A stretch of 64,000 nt of DNA from Trametopsis cervina. Its lineage: Eukaryota > Basidiomycota > Agaricomycetes > Polyporales > Irpicaceae. A program made the position numbers and the translations under genes. The stretch is from positions 16,251 to 80,250 of the forward strand of contig MU278362.1 in NCBI GenBank assembly GCA_022385755.1. Direction: 5' to 3'. Within the stretch, counting starts at the first letter, position 1; each line of letters starts with the position of its first letter. Positions 1 to 12,000 of the stretch are shown here, piece by piece. The notes under the pieces are model-generated. The model made no database searches. It saw only the letters and a list, made by a program, of their open reading frames with translations, and was not told where the DNA came from.

Positions 1-71
1 CGTATGTTTTTGCTATGCTACTCGTTGTTGTTCATTCTTACTTACATCTGCCCAATGGATGTTGTTCTCTC

Positions 72-313
72 TATCGGGTGTTTTCCTTCATGGTACTAAT
101 ACAACTTCACTTTGCGCTTCACTTCGCCTTTCGTTCACGTTTGCTCCATATTCCCCGATACCATACCATCTATCTATCGGGAATATACATCGATCATCGT
201 AATATACAACATATCTTACCCTCTCTGCCATTTCCCCCGATATGATTTCTACTTACTATCGGGATAACCTCTATATCTCAAGTGCCCGATAGCGTGTAGT
301 CGTCCTATCGGGC
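72..313. repeat. Array of small hairpins built on TATCGGG/CCCGATA
   Basis: TATCGGG occurs on the plus strand near 72, 175, 257 and 306, and its complement CCCGATA near 154, 236 and 285. Three pairs form perfect stems: 154-160 with 175-181 (7 bp, 14-nt loop), 236-242 with 257-263 (7 bp, 14-nt loop) and 284-292 with 305-313 (GCCCGATAG/CTATCGGGC, 9 bp, 12-nt loop). Seven copies of one heptamer in about 240 bp is far above chance (roughly eight would be expected over both strands of the whole window). The minus-strand reading at 292 downward (CTATCGGGCACTTGAG) resembles the Helitron-like terminus near 58607. What the array does is not known. Confidence 0.8.
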
Positions 314-407
314 ATTTCTCTTTGCCCTTTAATCAATTATTTTCTTTCATCGAAATCCCCTGGGGCCTACCATAGGGTAACTGTACCCTAGCTTCTTTAC
401 TTTTATT

Positions 408-822
408 GCTAATAATGATGAGATTCCAAAGGCACTTCTTGGTCTTGTTGCTACTGCAGTACAGTCTTTCATATTGTAACAGTGTTATCTTATATTGACC
501 TATGTGTACAGATCCAGGCTGCTCTGTATGATGCAAAGTTCAAGGGAGCAAAGCCTGCTAAGTTTACTGCTGAAGAGTTCTCTTCTGTCTATGAAACCCA
601 TATCAGTGTGCTTACTAAGCTTGAAAATACTCATCCTCGACTATATCATCGTTTAATGGAACAACTTTATCAACAAGCAGTGTATGTCTTCATTATAATT
701 GTTTTACCTATGCTCACTAACAATACTATTGATTCAGTCACACTCCTATTCATTCTTCTGAACATGCAGAGGTTGATAGTATCTTTGAAGACTTGAATTT
801 TGAAGACACAGATGATAATTGA
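408..822 (+). CDS. 3' part of a DUF6532-domain gene (5' part not found)
   Basis: Three exons can be joined. The first (about 408-458) encodes NNDEIPKALLGLVATA. A GTACAG..TACAG intron leads to an exon starting IQAALYDAKF and running to about 683. A GTGTAT..GCAGAG intron then leads to the acidic tail VDSIFEDLNFEDTDDN, with the stop at 820-822. The pattern of IP-ALL-L-ATA, a small basic stretch, F-ADVY/ETH, L and a final H-LM-LY-A is that of the C-terminal half of DUF6532 proteins, a family of unknown function expanded in agaricomycetes and often near transposons. No convincing start or N-terminal half lies upstream, where the hairpin array begins, so this is probably a truncated copy. Family assignment is from memory of the pattern. 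Confidence 0.5.
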
Positions 823-3658
823 TTAGTTTATAAATTCCTATTAGAAGCATATTAATTTGACTAAATAAGCACTAGTTATACCTATGTTAATGATTTTAAA
901 ACATTTATATCACTTTTGTCACTACTTGTGAATTTTGATAATCTACTATGCTGTCCTAATAATCTTCATGAAAGTGTTTAGATCCCCTATCATGCAAAGT
1001 ATCTGTTTAACATAGCATTCCTAAGGGTTAATTAGGAAGTAATCCACGGTGAACCATCTTAAATAGGATTATTGCCCTAATGCCCTACTGGTCCAATTAT
1101 AGCACTATTGTAAGGCTACATATAAAACGTAAGGCCTATTTAGGGTAGATGCATTTTCCTGATGGAAGTGCGAGGATTTCTGATTGAATCTCATCCATAG
1201 CAGTGTAGTAGGTACTGGAATAGATACAAGGATGTTTTACTATAACACGCAGCCACTAGAGGACCGCCTCGCACAGTCAATGAGGACATCCTCATTCAGT
1301 CAGTCCGCGCAGATATTGCCTTATCTGGTCTGTGCGAATATGGATTACCTTATCCGGTCAGTAGCCACAAAGCCCAGCGCCTCACGATTATTTGCGCGCT
1401 TCCGGTGCAACTTCATAATCCGCCAGATCAATTCCTTGTTTACTGCTGTCTTTTACCAGTCGTCGCAGGGCGGGTAGCAGTATAAGGTTCAGAATTTCGA
1501 TTACATAATGAGTGACATAACAAAACCAAACATGAACACTATGATATGTTGAATCCCTCGAGACCTAGCATATCGTATCGTCTGCTCTCCCGCCCGCGAT
1601 GATTGGGTAGGAGTCTGGCGCAGCCCCATGATGCTCGTCAAGCTGTCGGACCACTTGTTCCAATCAGCTCGATTGATATCCCACACGGCACTCTAGGATG
1701 TGCAAAGTCAGGGAACCAGTGTGACGTGAAGACTCCATAGGCGGGTTGCATTGCTTGGAGGTACCGCGGTTGTACCAGTAGCGAGACAGGAGAGATAGGC
1801 AGCGAGAGGCGAGCAGTTAGTGGAATACACAGTAAGTTTGAGCACAGCGTAGGGTGGTATGCGGAGGATCACGGTCTGTACTCTTGAGGTAGTGGAACGG
1901 AGAGGCACTGACGTCTGAGTACAGAATCCTGAATGGACATCGTCACGCCTGTCTGTGCCCCCACAACGCAGGTTTCAGTAGTGAAGCGATGAACTGAACA
2001 TAGATTGTATTGCGCACCTGAACATTCTAATCGATGGACCAAGGGCTGTCCTCCCACCATCGAACCAGCGCAATGTGGCCGTTATAGCACGTCGGATCAT
2101 TCTAGGACTTGCCCCACGTTCAATGATTTGAAGGCTTGCTCGCACACAGCCGGAACTGTCGCTCGTGAATCACCAGTTGCAAATCAAAAACGTCAGCATG
2201 TAGTGATAGCAACGGGCAATATATGTTCACCTGTTTACCTCACGCTGTGATATGCAAAGATGGATGCGTCAGCATCGCGCGGCAGGGCACACTCCGTCCA
2301 GCGAGAAAAAAATCTGATGATTTGTGCCAAACAGATGTTTCAATGTTGCATGGCGTAAAACATCTGGGACGTACATTCGATTCCGCCTTAGATAGAAGCA
2401 ATCAGCGCAATCTCCACACTCATACCGCAGACGTACCTGGAGTCCCATTATGAGCGATAGCACTCCGTGCTGGAGTTCAGAGTGCGAAGTTACTGGACTT
2501 GCAACGACATATTCTAGTGGTCGGTCGGAAACGCTAGGAACAGTCCAGTGTCGGCGCGAGTAGAAGGAATCTACAAGGCGGAGTTCAGGCTGTACATTGC
2601 GGATGCTCAAATCCGGCGAGTGGAAGTGCGGTTAGATCAGCTTGCAACGCAGCACGCCTGAGTAGAGTGCCAGAGTGGCCGCCATCCAGCGTTATTCGCG
2701 TCGTCGTCTATAGTTTCACCTGACAGGGGCGGTCGAGGGCATCGTCTTCCGGTTCGAACTCTGGTTCACCGTCATAGCTGCAAGACCATAGCATGCTTCT
2801 TCTCAATGGTGAACATGCTAGATTTGCCCTAGTTAAACGTGTTCTTCAGCTTTCGCAAATGAGGTCTTCATGGTTGAGAATGACCTACAGGTATAACGCA
2901 ACATCAGAACGTGGAGCGTAGTCATTTTATAACGAGCCGGTAACTCACAAGAACCTTCCTGTCCAACGAGCACGCGATCAGACGTGGACAGTAAAGGAGC
3001 AATCATGCTAAGGGACGGACTGGGAACGTTGTCTGCAGGACTTGCTAGGCTCGCTGGAGTAATGAAAAAATGAGAAGATACTCACGAGAAAGCAAGGACG
3101 GTCACGGCTCGCCTATAGCCTTCCAACTTCAGAGCCCCTCGTGTTACGTTTGCAAAGGTCAACATATATGCTCCATCGCGCACAAGTTCAGGAATCGATA
3201 TGCGAGGATTGATCTCATACGACAATAAGAGTAACAAAACTACAGGCACATGACGAAAGAGAATAGTAAGAGGAAAGAGGGTTCCCGTACCACGTAGGTT
3301 TCCCAAGGAAGCCACCTACCACCCAGAGAACATAGACATGCTGCGCCTTGCTGAAGGAGAACGAGACAAAACAGAGGTGCTTATGAGTACAACATCCAAA
3401 CCATAGAAGCAATAAAGGATGGACAGGATGGGACGGACTGTTGTTCTCCTCACAGCTTTTCAACGAAGTAGACTTTGAGGGACGTATCCTCCGTCAAGAT
3501 AGAGATCGGAAGGCATGATCTGGCAAACCTCAGAGCGCAAGCGATCGTGAGGAAACGCACCAATGAGTACTGCGAGACGATGATGTCAGCGCGCAAATGC
3601 TAATAGAGGAGATGGGATCACCGACCCTTTGTTGGCTTGATGTGAACGACAGTCTACT
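823..3658. other. Region without a supported gene
   Basis: Only short open frames are present. An open plus-strand frame around 1240-1460 and a hydrophobic minus-strand frame at 3082-3463 (leucine-rich stretches) look weakly protein-like, but they lack recognisable motifs or joinable exons. No repeats longer than about 15 bp were noticed. Confidence 0.4.
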
Positions 3659-5068
3659 CTAGAACAAATCCTCTGCCCTGGCCCGCTTCTTCCCTCTTGA
3701 CTCCTCGCCTTGAGCCGAAGCCTGATTCGCAACGTCACGGGCAATGTAGTACTTCATATGAATAGCACGATGCTCCTCCTGTAACACTGTTATAACCTAG
3801 TTAGAATCAGAGAACAAATAACTCACAGGAGAGAAGTTCGCGTCTGACCACTTCAGGTCTGTGGCCTTTTTGAAAGGCGTATTGACCTGGGACAACGCCG
3901 GATTCGGCAGCTTGAGCTCTGTGGGCGGAGCTGGAGCGATTGGCGTGGCACTGGGTGGTGGAACATTTCCTCCAGGGACAGGGGTCGCGCTCGCACTCGC
4001 AGGTGGGACGGAGCTCGCGGGGACGAAAGTGGGAGGTGGGGGAGGCGGTGCAGTCGCCGACGGGAAGCCAGGCGGAGGAGAGACACCCGAAGGGAGGAAC
4101 GGAGGTGGGAAAGGTGCGCGCGCGCCAGGAGGCATAGGGAAAGGAGGCATACCGGGAGGCATAACTCCAGGTGGTGGCATTGGGAATCCTGGCGGCATTG
4201 GAGGGAATCCTGGAGGAAATCCCCCTGGTGGCGGCATCCTGTACCAGCTTTTAGCTAGCATACCACAGAACCGATTGAAGTAGAACTTACGGCGGCATCA
4301 TTCCGGGCGCAAAAGGAGGGACGGCGAAGGGTGGAGCAAACGGAGGTGCTCCCGGGGGTGCCGCGGGGGACATTCCCTGAGGCATCATCGTAGGAGGTGC
4401 CGCGTATGCTTGTGGCGCACCGTAGACTGCTGCAGAGCTAGGTTCCGTGGGTGCGGGGGCACTCGCAGCTTCCGAGGCTCCCATTAATGCTCTGTGAGCT
4501 GCAAGCTGGGCTCTCAGCTCTTCTTCGGATAGAGGCCGGTTCTCCACCTTCGGCCGCTTTGCGGGTGGTTGAGAGATGCTACCAGGATTAAGGCCGAGTT
4601 CAATCTCCTTGCGACGCTTATAGTCCGCTACATCTGGTGCAGGGATACCCTCCATGCCAAAAATCTCTACCTCATAACCGTCGCGACCAGGCAGCGCATT
4701 CTCAATGCGTGGCAAGCTGGAGTCAATGAATAAGCATAGATAGTACAGCAAAAGAAAGAAGTGAAAGTACTTCTCGGGTTCCAACTTGTGCACTTGCTGG
4801 ATGTGGACCGCCAAACCTCCGGCGGTGTTCAAACGTCTGGGGCACATGTTACATTTGAAGTGCTTTGCCTTTTGGTGTTGCATCAGAACTAGCGGGCCGT
4901 AAGCAATATGACTATCGTGAAGTGGAGTAGCTGTCTAAACGCACCTTTCTCATCTTCGAATTCTCGCTCACAGTACCAACACCAAGGGCGGATGATCTGC
5001 GACATTGTGAACGAATGAAAGGTTGAAAGAATCCCGTGACATACCTGCTTGTTCTTCTTCTTTGCCAT
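3659..5068 (-). CDS. BuGZ/ZNF207-type zinc-finger protein
   Basis: The predicted protein starts MAKKKNKQ at 5068. It continues across short introns into a tryptophan/cysteine-rich first finger (PWCWYCEREFEDEK) and a second C2H2 finger (HFKCNMCPRRLNTAGGL..H..QVH), the diagnostic N-terminus of BuGZ/ZNF207. An RPK-containing basic middle and a helical stretch (LSEEELRAQLAAHRALMG) follow, then a long low-complexity region of repeated PPGFPP/MPPG, and a C-terminal exon ending GKKRARAEDLF with stop at 3659-3661. In animals this family binds microtubules and Bub3, stabilises kinetochore attachment and undergoes phase separation through its proline/hydrophobic tail; in fungi the role is inferred from homology. 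At least five exons. A terminal KKRAR stretch may be a nuclear signal. Confidence 0.85.
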
Positions 5069-5378
5069 TATGACCGTTTTTCAGAAAGGGGGATCTCGTT
5101 GAGACCAGCGAGGTGAGTAAGACGAGTGTGTGTGGCAAGTTTCCAATGCCCGCAACTCGGGCGCCCGTGGCGGAGTTCATTTGCTGGCCAGGCGACGTAA
5201 TCTCCGATCATATCCCGCTTGTATTCGCATTCCGCCCTGCTCAGGCACCTTGGGTGCCACCATGAGGTCAGTGCGAAATGAGCTTGCCCTCAAGCACGAC
5301 GTACTCGACATCGACTCTCTTGCTCACGACTCTGAACGGCTTGCACACGACGCTCACGAATCAATAAGCTAAACGCAC

Positions 5379-6999
5379 ATGATAGGGCACTCTCTGCCCG
5401 AATATGTATTTATACGCCTATGCATAACCGGCCTTCGCCTCATCGCACTTTTGAGCATCGTTTACTTGTGCGCGAGCTGGTACCTTGGCGACTGGCTCTG
5501 TTCAAGATGGCTTGGGTACTATGCTTTGGTCGAGGCCGTATTCTACCTCGGTGTCTATCTTCCCAGGAGCCACCTCTTGCAATTGGTCAGTGAATTCTGC
5601 CTGTGGTAGATTGTACACTTTCTGGGATAACGGTACTGATTGTGTGGAATGCACTGTAATAGCCCGCCCAACATCCTGCACCACTAACTCGTGCAGAACG
5701 GGAAGCTCTCTTTGCGAAATGTTTCGTCCGGATGCGCGACGCCGAGCTCGCCACCGGCTGGTTCCACTTTGCAGCTGCAGACGCTATCCGGCGCGAGAAC
5801 GTCCTCGAATGGCTCTTGTGGGCCCTGTTCTCCAGTCCTAAAGACGCTCTACTCGAAGACTGGGAAGAAGAATTAGAAGGCTACGTCAAGATCGTAGAAC
5901 GTCTGCTGGGTCGAACTCTGGATGAGGGCCTGAACGAGAAAATCAGCTGCATGAAGGTTACCATGGATCCTGTTGTATCATTACATAGACCGCTACTCTG
6001 GTACAGTGTGAGTACAAGTATCGTTTAAGTGTTTACTCGCTCACCGCCTCCACCTACAGATTGTATGGATTGTAGATTTATACACAGCGATATATCTATT
6101 CTCTTATGGATTTGAACACAAGACGATGTGGAACTGGTATTCATACTTTCCGCCACGACTGTTGAGCGCATTCAGCCAACGTTCACCAGATCCACGTCTC
6201 TCATACTGGTACCGCCCGCATCGGTCGACGACGAAGTACCCACTCTTGTTTTTACACGGCGTCGGTGTAAGTCTTAGCTTGGGATGCCCTACGAACCCGA
6301 CCGTCTGACAGGTATCGATAGATCGGTTTATGGCCGTACACCCCATTTATTACCGAGCTAATGCAAAACGATCCAGACGTCGGGATAATTGCAGTCGAGA
6401 ACTACCCTATCAGTATGCGGATCTCACCACCTCCACTCAGTCGTACGGAAATGCTAGAAGCGCTGCACATCGTGCTCAGCACGCATGGCTTTGACAAATA
6501 CGTTGTATGCGGCCACTCGTACGGAACGGTCGTCGCGGCCCACATGCTACGAGACCCGATGACATCGCAACATGTCGCGGGTTTGGTGCTGGTAGATCCC
6601 ATCCCGTTCCTACTGCACCTCCCATCGGTGGCGTACAACTTCGTATACCGTGTGCCACGGACGGCAAACGAATGGCAGCTGTGGTATTTTGCGAGCCGAG
6701 ATCCCGATATTGCGCGTGCGTTGTCCCGACACTTTTTCTGGGCGGAGAATGTCCTGTGGAAGGATGATTTGAAGGAGCAGAGGGTAGGGGTTGTGCTGAG
6801 CGGGAAGGATCAGATCGTGGATGCGGAGGAAGTACGACGATATTTGACCGAAGAGGAGACCCCAAATGAAACGTGGAGAAGTGCAGACGGGAGGATGGAA
6901 GTGCTGTGGTATCCCCATCTTGACCATGCACAGGTCTTCGATCACCCACAACACAGGAAACCGCTGCGGGATATGGTAGAAAGATTGTTGGTGATGTAA
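5379..6999 (+). CDS. Membrane-anchored alpha/beta hydrolase
   Basis: Four exons keep frame exactly: 5379-5585, 5663-6007, 6060-6266 and 6322-6999, giving about 478 residues. The N-terminus (about 1-65) is strongly hydrophobic with two likely membrane segments. The catalytic domain begins with the oxyanion-loop region LLFLHGVGIGLWPY (about 245-260), formed exactly across the last intron. The nucleophile elbow is CGHSYGT, the likely acid is Asp in SGKDQIVD, and the histidine is in the HLDHAQVF stretch near the C-terminus. HG-G-G-PY is typical of a fungal AB-hydrolase-1 group of unknown substrate. The start at 5379 is the first ATG in frame; an upstream open frame at 5130-5372 is unrelated. It lies head to head with the BuGZ gene, about 310 bp apart. 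Confidence 0.8.
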
Positions 7000-7569
7000 G
7001 GTGGTAAGAGTGGCTCTAGAGGGCAGACACCTGCGCTGAAGACCCGGTTATTTCCTAAGACGTTTGTAGACGTGAGCACACGTTAGAAATAGAGACATTT
7101 TTCCTTGACCTATTCTTCATGCCACACCACCGTTGCAAATACTTCATTCTTCTGAGCACAACATAATCGCCTAGTTTGGATGCCATAAGTGTGACACTCG
7201 AAGCCTATGCTGTTTTCTAAAATTGCGAATTGCAAGCAAGTTCGTGTGAACTAGCAGTGGGACTTGCGCCTGTTTGACGGGCTGGAAAGGATATGAGTCG
7301 GTGTGAATGATCCTGCCGAGTGCGCAATTCAATGCAGTGCGCAGGTTATCTCGCCATTAATGTAGAGAATCGAATAAACGAGAGCCTACGTAGCTGGGCA
7401 ATAGCGTGTAGAATGTGTCAGAGGCGTGGATGGTTATCAAACAGGGCAGACACGACTTCGAACCAAGCATATGTAGAACACAAAAGCTTCGATTCAGAGT
7501 CATACTTGGTACGAATAGGTATTTATTCGTTCTGTCAAGTAATATGGAGCCACCACCGAGCCTATGTAT
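7000..7569. other. Intergenic region, convergent genes
   Basis: It lies between the 3' ends of the hydrolase and SOD genes. No coding signal or repeat was seen. Confidence 0.5.
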
Positions 7570-8528
7570 CTAAGCCTGCTGCGAGGCCTCCAAAAATCGC
7601 TGTTCAGCCTCTTTGAAGTTGATAACGTTCCAGATAGCTTTCAGGTACTATGTCGCGATGAGCATCGAAAACATCAACGGGATTGACAACGATGACTTAC
7701 GTCAGGCTTCACGTTCTTGTATTGAAGGTAGAATGCGTGCTCCCAAATGTCGATGCCAATAATGGGTACATGCGCTGAGAACGTGGAGGAATTACTAAGT
7801 TAGTAGTCCCTCATTAGAAGCGACCGTGGCAAACACGTACACAGTAATGGATCCTGGTTAGCAGTTGTAACGACCTCGAGCTTCTTCGTACTGGCATTAT
7901 ATCCCAGCCAGCCCCAGCCAGATCCCTGGATGGCGGCAGTGGTCGCGTTCAGCTTTGCCTTCAGCTCTGCGATATTGGTGTGACGTGATGAATGCGAAGA
8001 TCAGCGCACCAGAGCGACGAAAGTAAACGGGAACGAACCTTCCAAAGACCCGAAATCGCGCTCAATGGCCTCCTTAAGAGGACCAGCGGAGAGCTCCCCT
8101 CCCCCAGAGGAAGCAGGAGCCAGATTTTTCCAGAACAACGTATGGTTGATGTGCCCTGCGTATATTATGATGAAATATCCCTTTGAGCGAGGAGACAGAA
8201 GCAAACCTCCTCCGTTAAACTTGAGGGCTGCCTGCAGCTTGATTTGTTCCTTGGGGCCGGAAGCTTTTGCGTAGGACTCCTCGGCTGCGTTCAGACCGTT
8301 CACGTATGTCTGGTGGTGTTTAGTATGGTGAAGTTCCATGATCTCGCCAGATATGTGAGGCTCGAGAGCCTATATAACTGAATCAACGATTTCTGTTGAG
8401 GGGTTGTGACTTATATAGCGTACATTGTATGCGTAGTCGAGCTTGGGGAGTGTATGCACAGACGCTGCTGCACGGGCGAATGAAGCAGCTAGACGAGGGC
8501 GGGCAAGACTGCGGGCGATGCTGAACAT
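7570..8528 (-). CDS. SOD2: Superoxide dismutase [Mn], mitochondrial
   Basis: The first exon encodes [19 protein letters not shown], an Arg/Ser/Ala-rich mitochondrial presequence of about 24 residues, followed by [12 protein letters not shown]. Later exons give [23 protein letters not shown] (first metal-ligand His), HINHTLFW (second ligand His), the [10 protein letters not shown] segment with the Gln characteristic of Mn enzymes, and [19 protein letters not shown] holding the Asp and His ligands. The C-terminus ends LEASQQA with stop at 7570-7572. It converts superoxide to hydrogen peroxide and oxygen in the mitochondrial matrix. At least six exons with introns of about 50-80 nt. Overall layout matches fungal Mn-SODs; no damage seen. 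Confidence 0.93.
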
Positions 8529-9028
8529 GGTTGTCGCGCTATGATGGACGTTGAGGAAACGGGCAAGCTTCACAACCTCACTGTGACTGGATATCGGTGG
8601 CGGAGACGTGGCGTATGAAGTGACGTTACGGCTCGGCTTTATCGGCATACGGTAGAGGGAAGCACGTGATTTTGAAAGGGTTTGCCAGATGCAACGTTGA
8701 GTGAGGACGGCCAGCAAAGAGCGTATACATCCCCCTCTAGGCTCATCTTCCTCTCATTATTTTTTCCCATCCTACGCGGCGTAGCTGTACACGCTACAAC
8801 GCACGATGTAAATCATATTCTGGATACTGCATTGCTAGTACTTACAGCCTACATTTGTGTACGATGCAATTATAATGACCGTATAAACTAACAGAGGAAA
8901 TGCGATAAGAAGTAGTGCAAGCAGCGAAACAAGAAATAGAACCCTGATGAATGTGAATAATGATATCGAAAGGAAGACCACGCGAAAACACTAATAGCTA
9001 CAGAGCATAAACGACGAAAAAAGGAGAA
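8529..9028. other. Intergenic region
   Basis: 5' flank of the SOD gene and 3' flank of the Set3-like gene. Nothing further was recognised. Confidence 0.5.
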
Positions 9029-12000
9029 CTACCGCGCCCAACCACCGCCTCGACTACGACTCCAAGATCCAATCCTCCCACGATCACGATCCCACTCGAG
9101 GCGATCTCGTTCTCTATCCCGGTCCCTGTCCGCTGAAGGCCCACGGGGAGCCATGTGTGGCCCTTCCGATCGATTCGACGGAAACGAAGGGTACGAAGGG
9201 GAAGAATAGGCAGCACCGTTGGTGCCCACACCTCTCAGTGCACGAGGTCCGCTGGGCAGTGGTCGTGTATTTGGTGGGTTTTGCACCTGCGAACGATAAG
9301 TGGACGGCTGTAACGGCCGGCGAGCGGGGGCAGGAGGTGGCCCACGAGCCGGTGAGGTGGCGCCTGAATGGTGAAAAGAACGAGGGTGGGTGGGAGGTGT
9401 ATGAGAACGAGGAGCTAAGGGTAAAGGCTTGGGAGGAGGGGGGCTAAATATCTCTCCGTCTTCTTGAGACACCTGCCGAGAAAGCGGCTGATGTATATGA
9501 GGAGGTCCCATGGATGGTCGATCAAGTAAACCATTGTGCTCATTCTCCTTCTTAGCATGGTCGGGCGGAAGTTGATTGCGTATGCGAGCAGGGACATCCG
9601 TTGTGGACGGCGGCGGCAGCGGAGAATCACTTGATGTGTTGGGCGAAGCTTGTCTTATGTCCAGCCTCGACTCTAGAAGCTCAACCTTTGCACCACGGGT
9701 ATATTCAGTACCGTCGAGTTCGTCAATAACCATGTTATCCGCGTGCGTGGGAGTCTCGTCCGAATTGTTGTGAACCTTCTCGGAAGGAAGCTCCTGTTCT
9801 CGCATTGCGCTGGCTGCAATGCTTTCTAAAACATCCATAACTTCTTGTTGGGGCTCGGTGGATGGCTTGGTATCCGGAAGTGATTCACCGCCGTGAAGCA
9901 AAGACGTCACGGGAAGAGCTGAAGCATCCGGTACAATATTCTCAACGGACGTAGGAGGTTGGGGCACAGGGGTCGTCACAGCCTCAGGCAGATGGCTCGG
10001 TGAACGAGACAGATCCTGTTTCGATGTTTCAGTCCCTGAAGCCTGAATGATAGTCGTTGGCACATCCGCATGTAGTTGAGCCGCAGTAGCTACTGGCGAT
10101 GCAGCCGCCTGCTCTTCAGCCCGCTTCTTCTTCTTCCGCATTGCAAAGTCTTTGAGAGATAGCTTGACTTTGGGCGGCGGAGCTGGGGAAGCGTCGGCAG
10201 GTTTTCCAGACGTTGGTGATGGAGCATGATGGGAGGTGAGGTCAGAGCCGTCTCCGTCTGCGAAAGTAGATGATTCAGACACCCTATCATGAGCTGACTG
10301 GGGCACATCCACAACTGTATCGCTAAGTTGCACGACAGAATCTTCCGGTTTGACGCACTCGGTCATTGACGAAAGCACATTTGTCAAGGGCGAGCGGATT
10401 TCGGATTCGACGGGATGTTCGCTCTGGGGCATCTGAGGTGTGCCAGGAGGTGACGGCTGTGCTGAATTCGTCACAACATCTAGATCAACGGGCTGCCGGG
10501 TTGGGGTCGCGGGATCAGACGTTACAAGTGTTGGCAAAGGGGAGGAGACTTCGCGCCTGGCGAATGGCGAGCCGAGTATCGAATTTTCCTCTCCTAGAGC
10601 GGATGGTGTTGTCGGGGAATGGGGAATGTGCGGCGAATTGGTGTTTTCTCGTAAGACTGGGTTTGGATGACCCGAAGAAGAAAGATTCCCATTTTGAGGG
10701 ATGAAGCGGGCAAAAGACCCTGGAAAATGCGGTGCGGGCCCGTTGGCTGGTGACAATAGGGAAAGGTTGGCGAAAGAAGCGCTGGGAGACGTGACGTCGG
10801 TGGGGTCCAACATGCGGATAGGAAGGTCGTTGATAGGTGAAGGACGTGGCGGAGAGCTTATTGTTGAAGGTAGTGGTGGCGGCGGCATAGTGTCATGATC
10901 TGAGCGAAAAGGTGAATGTAGTGATTTAAACATCGAAGTATAGACGTACCTTTCCCTTCGTCATCTACATCCATTCGATCGTGGGCTGAAGACATCTCAG
11001 CATCACCGGTGGAACTGGTAATGTACGTTTGATGTTGTTCCGGGCGTACCGCCTCTTTCAGAACCTCAGCGTTCTGATGTATCCATCTTTTCCTAAGTTT
11101 CGGAGGAAGACGAGCCTCGCCAACACGAGGAGGAACAGTTGGAGATGTGGAAGATGTGGGACCCTGTGGATTTGGAGACGGTCGTGGGTTTGACTGCGAG
11201 GAAGACGTTGCTTGAACTGAGAAATTTGAGCGTTTTTTCTTCACAGAATGACCTAGAATGTAACGAGGAACGGGAGTTGAGCATCGGAATATGATACAGA
11301 CGTATTGCTATCTTCGCACCTTGCGCAGGTCCTTCATGTTTAAGCTGGTGTGAAAGCGACGGCGGTTCGGCATCCATCTCTACGCATTCCGCTACGAACC
11401 GTTCCTTGCCTTTGTAGCGTGTCCTTTGGTCGATACTTTCCCTGGGTTCGGAATGCGTCTGATCAGCGCCGCTCAACCTTGACAAGCCCGAAGGCCCAGC
11501 CTCTGCGGGAAGTAGATAGGGTGGCACCGGCGAATGAGATATATCCATCTCTACGCCACCCATACCTCCACTCATTGGTACTCTTTCTCTAGTCTTGAAT
11601 CCCCTTTGCACACCGACTAAGGGGCCCAGGTCGGTGTCCACTCTTACTCTCCGAATGTTTGAGCGAGACAAAGTAGGCCGGTCGTCATCCATAGGGCGTT
11701 CATCTCGTACAGACGGTGGCGAAGGAGCTGGCGTCGGTGGAGTTTGTCCGTCTACAAATTCTGCGAGTCGATTCAGCGCGCAGTCCGTCGCATTCGAGCC
11801 ACAGGCGCACGTCGTGAACGTTGACGAGAGTGCGTGCAGCATGGATGTCATCTGGTGGCGGTACTGTTCAAACCTTGCAGGACTGTGTGGGGAAGTTAGA
11901 TCCTGCACTGCAGGCTTGCCAGAGGAAAAGAGCGTAACGCAACGAACGTACGCAAACAGGTGTGGACTATCAATCAGCGCCGGCAGTTGATGTATCACGC

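Noticed and set aside
2640..2760. tRNA-like sequence with GGTTCGAAC and an A-box-like AGAGTGG
   Set aside because: No acceptor, D- or anticodon-stem pairing could be built around it.
3082..3463. Hydrophobic minus-strand frames suggesting a membrane protein
   Set aside because: The frames could not be joined into one product and matched no remembered family.
3861..4283. Gly-rich plus-strand frame of 140 codons
   Set aside because: It is the antisense shadow of the proline-rich tail of the BuGZ-type gene.
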